A DNA stretch of 64,000 bases from Lentzea guizhouensis. Its GTDB lineage: Bacteria > Actinomycetota > Actinomycetes > Mycobacteriales > Pseudonocardiaceae. The translations under genes and the position numbers were made by a program. Location: NCBI RefSeq assembly GCF_001701025.1, contig NZ_CP016793.1, positions 1,736,001 to 1,800,000 on the forward strand. The letters run 5' to 3'. Positions 59,128 through 64,000 of this stretch are shown piece by piece. The notes beneath the pieces are model-generated. The model had not been told where the DNA came from. It made no database searches and saw only the letters and a program-made list of their open reading frames with translations. The number at the start of each line of letters is the position of its first letter. Within the stretch, counting starts at the first letter, position 1.

Positions 59128-60534
59128 TCAGCCCGGCTCGTGCCCCGCCTGGCCCGCCTGGCCCGACTGGCCCACCTGGCCCGACGGAAACTGGTCCGAC
59201 GGAAACTGGCTCGGCGGAAACTGGCCCGGCGCAAGCGGACCCGCAGCCTGCCCCGACTGGCTCCGCGGCAACACCACCCGAAACACCGCCCCACCCTCCG
59301 AAGCCTCACAGGTCAACTCACCCCCGTGCGCCCGCACCACCCCTCGCGCGATCGCCAGCCCCAACCCCGACCCACCCGACCGCCGGTCCCGCGCATCGTC
59401 CAACCGCACCAACCGGTCGAAGATCCGCTCACGCTCCGACGCAGGCACCCCCGGACCGTCATCAGCCACCGTGAACCCGGTCAGGTCGACCCGGATCCGC
59501 ACCGTCCCCTGTGGACCGGTCGCCTGCCGCGCGTTGTCCACCAGGTTGGCCAGCACTTGCGCCAGCCGCTGCCCGTCCCCCACCACCACAACGGAAACAC
59601 CCTCGACGGCGATGTCGAAGTCGGGCGCCACGAACCGGGTCCGCGCCACCTCCGCCTCCGCCAGCCCGAGCAGGTCCACGGACTCCCGCTGCATCTCGTA
59701 CCCGGCGTCCAGCTGCGCGAGCGCCAGCAGGTCGTCCACCAGCCGCCCTGCCCGCCGTGCCTCGCGCACCAGCAGGAACGACATCTGGTCGCGATCCGGC
59801 GAGTCCACCGGCGCCTGTACCAGGGCCTCGGCCACCGCCTGCACACCGGTGATCGGCGTGCGCAGTTCGTGCGCGGCATCCGCCACGAACCGCCGGGTCC
59901 GCAGCTCCGAACCCTCCAAAGAGTCGAGCATGCCGTCGAATGCCGCCGCGGTCCGGCCCAGCTCCGTGTCCGTGCGCGACGGATTCAGCCGCCCACCGCG
60001 GTGCCCCGCCGCGATCGCCTGCGCCAACGACGTCATCGCGTCCAACGGGGCCAGCGCACGCCGGACCACGAAGAACAGCAACGCACCCACCAGGACGACA
60101 GCACCGAGGCCCAGCAGCATCAGCAGCTTGCGCAACCGGCCCTGGGCCACCGAGATCGCGCCGTAGTCGGCGTCGACCGTGACCCGGACGCCCAGCACGA
60201 CCTTCTCGCGGCGGCCGGGTGAGGCCTCGTCGGGGGTCTCGCCGAACTCGCGGCCGTCGGGCAGGCGGAGTTTGACGCGCATGTTGTTGCGCGACAGGTC
60301 TTTCGCGATCTGGCGGGGCGGACGGCCGCTGCGGATCATCTGGGTGGCCCGGTTCTCGGTTTCGAGGGCGACCGTGCCGAGGTCCTTCGCGGACTGTTGC
60401 GCGAACGTCCGGTCGACGGAGATCACCAGAGCGATCATCACGACGATCAGCACCAGCAGCACCGACACCGCCACGCGCCGACGCAACGACACCGTGCGCA
60501 GTGAGGGCAACCGCGACGAACCTGAGGGGCTCAT
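59128..60534 (-). CDS. Sensor histidine kinase (two-component system)
   Basis: The 468-residue kinase has membrane helices at about 21-40 and 136-157 that flank a short sensor region of about 95 residues. A HAMP domain follows, then HisKA with VADAAHELRTPITGVQ (His222) and HATPase with VLANLVDNARQATG (N), FTVADDGPGVPASERERIFD (G1) and GSGLGLAIARGVVRAHGGE (G2). The C-terminus carries a repetitive Gln/Ser/Gly/Phe/Pro tail of about 35 residues (FPPSQFPSDQFPSGQ then GQSGQAGQAG) unusual for kinases. It overlaps the response regulator by four bases (ATGA) and is its evident partner. Confidence 0.93.
   Translation of the reverse strand: MSPSGSSRLPSLRTVSLRRRVAVSVLLVLIVVMIALVISVDRTFAQQSAKDLGTVALETENRATQMIRSGRPPRQIAKDLSRNNMRVKLRLPDGREFGETPDEASPGRREKVVLGVRVTVDADYGAISVAQGRLRKLLMLLGLGAVVLVGALLFFVVRRALAPLDAMTSLAQAIAAGHRGGRLNPSRTDTELGRTAAAFDGMLDSLEGSELRTRRFVADAAHELRTPITGVQAVAEALVQAPVDSPDRDQMSFLLVREARRAGRLVDDLLALAQLDAGYEMQRESVDLLGLAEAEVARTRFVAPDFDIAVEGVSVVVVGDGQRLAQVLANLVDNARQATGPQGTVRIRVDLTGFTVADDGPGVPASERERIFDRLVRLDDARDRRSGGSGLGLAIARGVVRAHGGELTCEASEGGAVFRVVLPRSQSGQAAGPLAPGQFPPSQFPSDQFPSGQVGQSGQAGQAGHEPG
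59143..59229. repeat. Short tandem repeats encoding the histidine kinase tail
   Basis: Five 9-bp units of the form CCTGGCCCG (59143-59183) are followed by three 15-bp units AAACTGGNCCGNCGG (59188-59229). They encode GQA/GQS and FPSxQ repeats of the kinase C-terminus. Such tracts change length easily by slippage. Confidence 0.6.
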
Positions 60535-61199
60535 TCCTCAGCCCGCAACACGTACCCCAGCCCGCGCACGGTGTGCACGAGGCGCGGCCCGTGTTCCTCC
60601 AACTTCCGGCGCACCGCCGACACGTGCACCTCGACCAGGTTCGGGTCGTAGTCCTCGTAGCCCCACACCGCGGTCAGGATCTGCGTCTTCGACACCACCC
60701 GGCCGCGCTGCGCCGCCAGGTACACCAGCAGCCGCAGCTCGGTCGCCGTCAGCTCGATCGGCTGGTCCGCGCGCATCACGACACCGGCGTCGGCGTCCAC
60801 GACGAGGTCGCCCACCTGGACGGTCGACGGTGTGCGCCCCAGGCGCCGCAGCACCGCGGACACGCGCGCCACCAGCTCGGCCAGGACGAACGGTTTGCCC
60901 ACGTAGTCGTCGGCGCCGCCGGACAGGCCGCGCAGGCGGTCGGGGACGCCGTCGCGCGCGGTCAGCATGACCACGCCGGCTCCGGAGGCGCGGCGGATGA
61001 CCTCGAGCAGCTGGAAGCCGTCGCGGCCGGGCAGCATGACGTCCAGCACGACGAGGTCGGGGCGGAAGCGGCCCAGGTCGGCCTCCAGCTGACGCCCGTC
61101 CAGGCGGTGCTGCACCTCGTAGCCGGACTCGCGCAGCGCGGACGAGACGGCGGCGCCGATCGCCTCGGCGTCCTCGATCACCAACACCCTGGCGGACAC
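60531..61199 (-). CDS. OmpR-family response regulator
   Basis: The 222-residue regulator has a receiver domain (VLVIEDAEAIGAAVSSALRE, phospho-acceptor Asp53 in VVLDVMLPGRDG, GGADDYVGKPF with the conserved Lys). The winged-helix domain has ELTATELRLLVYLAAQRGRV, VEVHVSAVRRKLEEHG and a VRGLGYVLR end. GTG 61199 directly abuts a GAGGAG sequence, too close for initiation. GTG four codons later (61187) is therefore a realistic alternative start. It is the first gene of the pair and diverges from the DUF5666-like gene, a likely target. Confidence 0.93.
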   Translation of the reverse strand: MSARVLVIEDAEAIGAAVSSALRESGYEVQHRLDGRQLEADLGRFRPDLVVLDVMLPGRDGFQLLEVIRRASGAGVVMLTARDGVPDRLRGLSGGADDYVGKPFVLAELVARVSAVLRRLGRTPSTVQVGDLVVDADAGVVMRADQPIELTATELRLLVYLAAQRGRVVSKTQILTAVWGYEDYDPNLVEVHVSAVRRKLEEHGPRLVHTVRGLGYVLRAEE

Positions 61200-61240
61200 C
61201 TCCTCATTCTGCTGATCATCGGCGAAGTCGGCGACTCACC

Positions 61241-61256
61241 TTCAGCTCAGATTCAG
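61241..61256. promoter_or_regulatory. Candidate operator: direct repeats TTCAG in the regulator/DUF5666 divergent gap
   Basis: TTCAGCTCAGA TTCAGGCTC contains two TTCAG half-sites with an 11-bp period in the 79-bp gap between starts 61199 (minus) and 61279 (plus). OmpR-type regulators typically bind direct repeats with 10-11 bp spacing, so this is a plausible binding site for the adjacent regulator. Seen by eye only. Confidence 0.35.
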
Positions 61257-61278
61257 GCTCGCCCCTCACGCTGGGCGC

Positions 61279-61866
61279 ATGTCGAAGAAATCAGCGTGGG
61301 CCGGCGCTCTCGTCGCGGCGGCCGGACTCACCGTCGGCGGCATCGCGGTCGCGACGGCGGCGGACAACCCCGACGGCCCGCCCACCGCGGCGTTCGCCGA
61401 GCGCCACCCCGGTGGCCCCGACAAGGGTCCCGGCAGGGGGCCCGGCCGGGACAAGGTGCAGAACCTCAAGGACAGCACGCTCGTGGTCGGCCGGGTCAAG
61501 GCGGTCGAGACGGGCAAGCTCACGATCACCAAGGACGACGGCGGCGAGGTGTCGCTGACCACGGACGGCAGCACCAAGCTGCGCGGCGGTGACCTCGCCG
61601 GGCTCAAGGCCGACCAGCGGGTGACCGTCCGGGTCAAGGACGGCAAGGCGCTGAACGTGGTCCTCGCCAAGGCCCAGGAGCGCGGCACGGTCAAGGACGT
61701 CAACGGCAACAGCGCCGTGCTGGTCCAGGTGGACGGCCTGCAGACGCCGCTCGACCTGTCCGCGGTGAGCGAGAAGCCGAAGAACGGGGACCTGGTCGCG
61801 GTGACCGGGACCGTGTCCGACGGCAAGACCGTCAAGGTCGAGCAGCTGCGCCAGCTGCCGAAATAA
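61279..61866 (+). CDS. Secreted DUF5666-like beta-barrel protein
   Basis: The 195-residue protein has a signal peptide (SAWAGALVAAAGLTVGGIAV, cleavage near ATA-AD) and a Gly/Pro/Asp-rich spacer (HPGGPDKGPGRGPGRDK). Two repeated small-barrel modules follow: LVVGRVKAVETGKLTITKDD to VTVRVKDGKALNV, and GTVKDVNGNSAVLVQVDG to VAVTGTVSDGKTVKVEQL. The GxVxxVxxxxltv pattern is that of DUF5666/OB-like domains. Similar genes often sit next to two-component systems as regulated envelope proteins. No binding partner can be inferred. ATG 61279 lacks a strong ribosome site. Confidence 0.75.
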   Translation: MSKKSAWAGALVAAAGLTVGGIAVATAADNPDGPPTAAFAERHPGGPDKGPGRGPGRDKVQNLKDSTLVVGRVKAVETGKLTITKDDGGEVSLTTDGSTKLRGGDLAGLKADQRVTVRVKDGKALNVVLAKAQERGTVKDVNGNSAVLVQVDGLQTPLDLSAVSEKPKNGDLVAVTGTVSDGKTVKVEQLRQLPK

Positions 61867-61910
61867 AACCGGGCTCCCGCGCGGGCCGCCGCGTCTGCGA
61901 ACATCGCAGT

Positions 61911-62363
61911 GTGGCGGTTCCGCGAAGCCCGGACAGATGGGTGTTCATCCTGCTGGTCGTCGGACTGGTGGGCATCGGTGTTGCGGTCGCCCTGCTGGTG
62001 CCCACGAAGGTCCTGGGCTCCTCCGAACCTCCCCGGCGGGTCGCTGCGACCGTCGTCGAGAGCGGCTCCTGCGGCCAGGGCATGGACACCGTCGAGTGGG
62101 ACGCCGACGGCCAGAAGAAGCAGGCGAAGCTCGACGGGTGCGGCCACCGCAAGGGTGAGACCGTCGAGGTCGTCGTGTCGGACGGCGACATGGTCCAGTC
62201 CGCGGCCTCGGTCCCGGCCGGGCTGCCGATGTCGAGCCGCCTCACCGCGCTGCTGCTGTGCCTGGCAGCGCTGGCGGGCGGCTTCTACGCGTTCCTCTTC
62301 CGCTACGCGCCGCTGCGCGCACCGGCCGTGCTGCCTACTCCCCGGCCGGGGTCACCTTCTTGA
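61911..62363 (+). CDS. Two-helix membrane protein (DUF3592-like)
   Basis: The 150-residue protein has membrane helices at about 11-32 (WVFILLVVGLVGIGVAVALL) and 109-130 (LTALLLCLAALAGGFYAFLF). They flank an external domain of about 70 residues with two Cys and a small barrel (RRVAATVVESGSCGQGMDTV, then GETVEVVVSDGDMVQ). This layout resembles DUF3592 proteins. Function unknown. GTG 61911 is the first start that includes the whole first helix. The C-terminal 29 bp overlap the convergent potassium-channel gene. Confidence 0.7.
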   Translation: MAVPRSPDRWVFILLVVGLVGIGVAVALLVPTKVLGSSEPPRRVAATVVESGSCGQGMDTVEWDADGQKKQAKLDGCGHRKGETVEVVVSDGDMVQSAASVPAGLPMSSRLTALLLCLAALAGGFYAFLFRYAPLRAPAVLPTPRPGSPS

Positions 62364-63375
62364 CGTAGAGCAGCCGGTCGCCCGGCTCGATCGCGTCCGC
62401 CTCCGGTGCGTCGACGCGGTACAGCTTCCCCAAGCGCACCACGCCCAGCACTATGTCCGACAGGTGCCGCGGCGACCCGCCCACCTCACCCGGCTCGACG
62501 TCGCGTTCGGCGATCGCGAGGCCCGCGTCCGGCGTGAGCAGGTCCTCGACCATCGCGACCACGGTCGGCGTCGCGGTGGCCATGCCGAGCAGGCGGCCCG
62601 CCGTCTCGGACGACACGACGACCGAGTCGGCGCCGGACTGCTTGAGCAGGTGCTCGTTCTCCCGCTCCCGCACCGACGCCACGATCATCGCCTTGGGTGC
62701 CAGCTCACGGGCGGTGAGCGTGATCAGCACCGCCGTGTCGTCCCGGTTCGGGGCGACGACGATCGCGCGCGCACGGGCCGCGCCGGCGACCCGCAGCACG
62801 TCGTTGCGCGTACCTGAGCCGTGCACCACCACGAGCCCCTTGGCGGTCGCCGCGTCGAGCGACTCCTGCACGGTGTCGACGACGACGATCGAACCCGGCT
62901 CGACACCGTCACCGAGCAGTGCCGCCACCGCGGAACGCCCCTTCGTGCCGTAACCGACGACCACCACGTGGTCCCGCACGACCCGCCTCCACTTCTGAAT
63001 GCGCAACGCCTGACGGGAGCGCTCGGTGAGAACTTCGAGTGTCGTGCCGACCAGCACGATCAGGAACAGCACCCGCAACGGCGTGATGACCAGGACGTTC
63101 ACCAGCCGGGCGGTGGACGACGCCGGCGTGATGTCGCCGTAGCCGGTCGTCGAGAGCGACACCGTGGCGTAGTAGAACGCGTCGAGCAGCGAGACGCCGT
63201 CCTCGTTCACGTCCCGGTAGCCGTCGCGGTCCAGGTAGACGATCAGCACCGCGAGCAGCAGCGCCGCCATCGCGCCGACGACGCGTTTCAGGATCGCGCG
63301 AACAGGGCTCTCGACCTTGTCCGGCATCCTGATCACGCCGACGAGCGAGTGCGACGCCTCGTCAGTCAGGCTCAT
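62335..63375 (-). CDS. Potassium channel with RCK/TrkA-N domain
   Basis: The 346-residue protein has two membrane helices around a pore loop with selectivity filter TTGYGDITPAS (Kir/MthK-type, preceded by LDAFYYATVSLS). A cytoplasmic TrkA-N Rossmann domain (DHVVVVGYGTKGRSAVAALL, VVHGSGTRNDVLRVAGA) and a TrkA-C-like end follow. It conducts K+ with gating by nucleotide or ion binding to the RCK ring. ATG 63375 overlaps the stop of the M20 peptidase gene by four bases. The longer upstream frame is rejected because conserved sequence begins after MSLTDE. Confidence 0.92.
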   Translation of the reverse strand: MSLTDEASHSLVGVIRMPDKVESPVRAILKRVVGAMAALLLAVLIVYLDRDGYRDVNEDGVSLLDAFYYATVSLSTTGYGDITPASSTARLVNVLVITPLRVLFLIVLVGTTLEVLTERSRQALRIQKWRRVVRDHVVVVGYGTKGRSAVAALLGDGVEPGSIVVVDTVQESLDAATAKGLVVVHGSGTRNDVLRVAGAARARAIVVAPNRDDTAVLITLTARELAPKAMIVASVRERENEHLLKQSGADSVVVSSETAGRLLGMATATPTVVAMVEDLLTPDAGLAIAERDVEPGEVGGSPRHLSDIVLGVVRLGKLYRVDAPEADAIEPGDRLLYVKKVTPAGE

Positions 63376-64000
63376 CGGGTCAACCTCTCGGGCAGCATCC
63401 GCCACAGGTGAGCGGCCGCCTCCGCACCTTTGAGGAGCAACGGCACGACCACGCGCTCGTTCGGCGCGTGGACGCGATCATCCGGCAAGGTCGCCCCGAG
63501 GTACACGAGGGGGACTCCGAGCCACGCCTGCAGCACCGCCGCCGGTCCGGAACCGCCCGCTCGCGCGAACCGCACCGGCTGGTCGAAGGCGAGCTCCAGC
63601 GCGTCGCGGACGGCCTCGTTGGCCGGGTCGTCCGGGCTGATCGCGTACGGCGGCACGCCGGTGCCGCGGAAGCTCACCTCGGCCCTGATGCCGTCCGGGG
63701 TGTGCTGGGCGACGAACTCCCGCAGCTGGCCGGCGACGTTCTCCGGCAGCTGGTCGGGCACGAGCCGGAAGCTGATCTTCGCGGTCGCCGACGCCGGGAT
63801 GATCGTCTTCAGGCCGGGGCCGGTGTAGCCGCTGGACAGGCCGTTGACCTCGGCGGTCGGGCGCACCCAGATCCGTTCGAACGTGGTGTAGCCGGGTTCG
63901 CCCGCCACGGCCTGCGCGCCGCCCGCGTTCTGCGCCAGCCACCTCCGCTCGTCGAACGGCAGTGCCGCGTAGTCGGCGCGTTCCCGCTCGGTCGGTTCGC
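63372..64000 (-). CDS. M20 family metallopeptidase (C-terminal part)
   Basis: The 209 visible residues cover the dimerisation lid and C-terminal catalytic part of an M20/dipeptidase-like enzyme. Segments are RIWVRPTAEVNGLSSGYTGP, GLKTIIPASATAKISFRLVP with the conserved IPxxAxAxxSxRxxP pattern of the lid, and GGSGPAAVLQAWLGVPLVYL. DDRVHAPNERVVVPLLLKGA supplies the final His zinc ligand. The N-terminal catalytic half lies beyond the window. It is coupled to the downstream K+ channel by an ATGA overlap. It probably hydrolyses peptides or N-acyl amino acids. Confidence 0.9.
   Translation of the reverse strand, partial: EPTERERADYAALPFDERRWLAQNAGGAQAVAGEPGYTTFERIWVRPTAEVNGLSSGYTGPGLKTIIPASATAKISFRLVPDQLPENVAGQLREFVAQHTPDGIRAEVSFRGTGVPPYAISPDDPANEAVRDALELAFDQPVRFARAGGSGPAAVLQAWLGVPLVYLGATLPDDRVHAPNERVVVPLLLKGAEAAAHLWRMLPERLTR

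Noticed and set aside
1..64000. CRISPR arrays
   Set aside because: No series of equal-length direct repeats with unique spacers was seen; the only tandem repeats are the short coding units at 59143-59229.

Overview
The window looks like chromosomal DNA of a high-GC actinomycete, most probably a member of the Pseudonocardiaceae (Lentzea/Saccharothrix/Actinosynnema-like). The evidence is the GC-rich codon use, many GTG starts, frequent ATGA/GTGA start-stop overlaps, an F420-dependent oxidoreductase, and a gene order that matches the mycobacterial Rv2228c-Rv2236c block. That block comprises RNase H/phosphatase, zinc-ribbon protein, Nif3, CobC-like aminotransferase, PtpA, SURF1 and CobD. Genus assignment is inference.

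Layout. 0-3.2 kb: end of a secreted protein gene, a metal-receptor-like protein, NADPH:F420 reductase and an RNB ribonuclease. 3.2-10.9 kb: an eight-gene minus-strand operon encoding a type IV secretion-like inner-membrane machine (VirB4-, VirB6- and PrgI-like proteins and an NlpC/P60 hydrolase) with no relaxase or coupling protein in view. 11.1-11.9 kb: a micro-ORF, a centromere-binding-like protein and a broken P-loop kinase. 11.9-17.2 kb: a secreted caspase-fold-like protein, threonine synthase, RNase P RNA, an FMN reductase, RNase H/phosphatase and tRNA-Leu(GAG).

17.2-31.0 kb is an accessory island immediately downstream of tRNA-Leu. It carries a TIR/deoxyribosyltransferase-like protein fused to S1 RNA-binding repeats. 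Divergent from it is a tightly coupled three-gene operon: a pseudokinase-UPF1-like helicase, a double-HKD phospholipase-D-type nuclease, and an 869-residue protein ending in a histidine-kinase-like module. A convergent winged-helix/BTAD protein with a C-terminal receiver domain overlaps the operon end. The helicase-nuclease pair resembles the Mokosh type I anti-phage system; the additional signalling pair and the TIR-like-S1 gene are, as far as I know, not part of its described form. This is the best candidate for an undescribed system. The island is bounded by two similar 75-bp hairpin-containing repeats and followed by gene wreckage at 31.0-32.2 kb. It splits a gene block that is contiguous in mycobacteria.

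32.3-39.6 kb returns to conserved genes (flavin-dependent oxidoreductase and the Rv2229c-Rv2236c-like block). 39.7-49.1 kb holds a Wadjet type II anti-plasmid system (jetA, jetB, jetC, jetD). Here jetC and jetD are separated by a small basic-protein gene and an unusual zinc-ribbon/response-regulator fusion. 49.1-54.3 kb: NudC, two M16 peptidase subunits and a DUF2207 membrane protein, in one operon. 54.4-57.9 kb: three paralogous neutral zinc metallopeptidases. 57.9-58.6 kb: non-coding DNA with a large nested inverted repeat. 58.6-64 kb: a hypothetical protein, a two-component system, two small envelope proteins, a K+ channel with RCK domain and part of an M20 peptidase.

Many genes in otherwise healthy families change frame by one base, often in short G/C runs. 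These include jetC, jetD, nudC, the fructosamine kinase, and probably the VirB6-like gene. The source assembly may contain indel errors, so frame breaks here should not be read automatically as pseudogenes.
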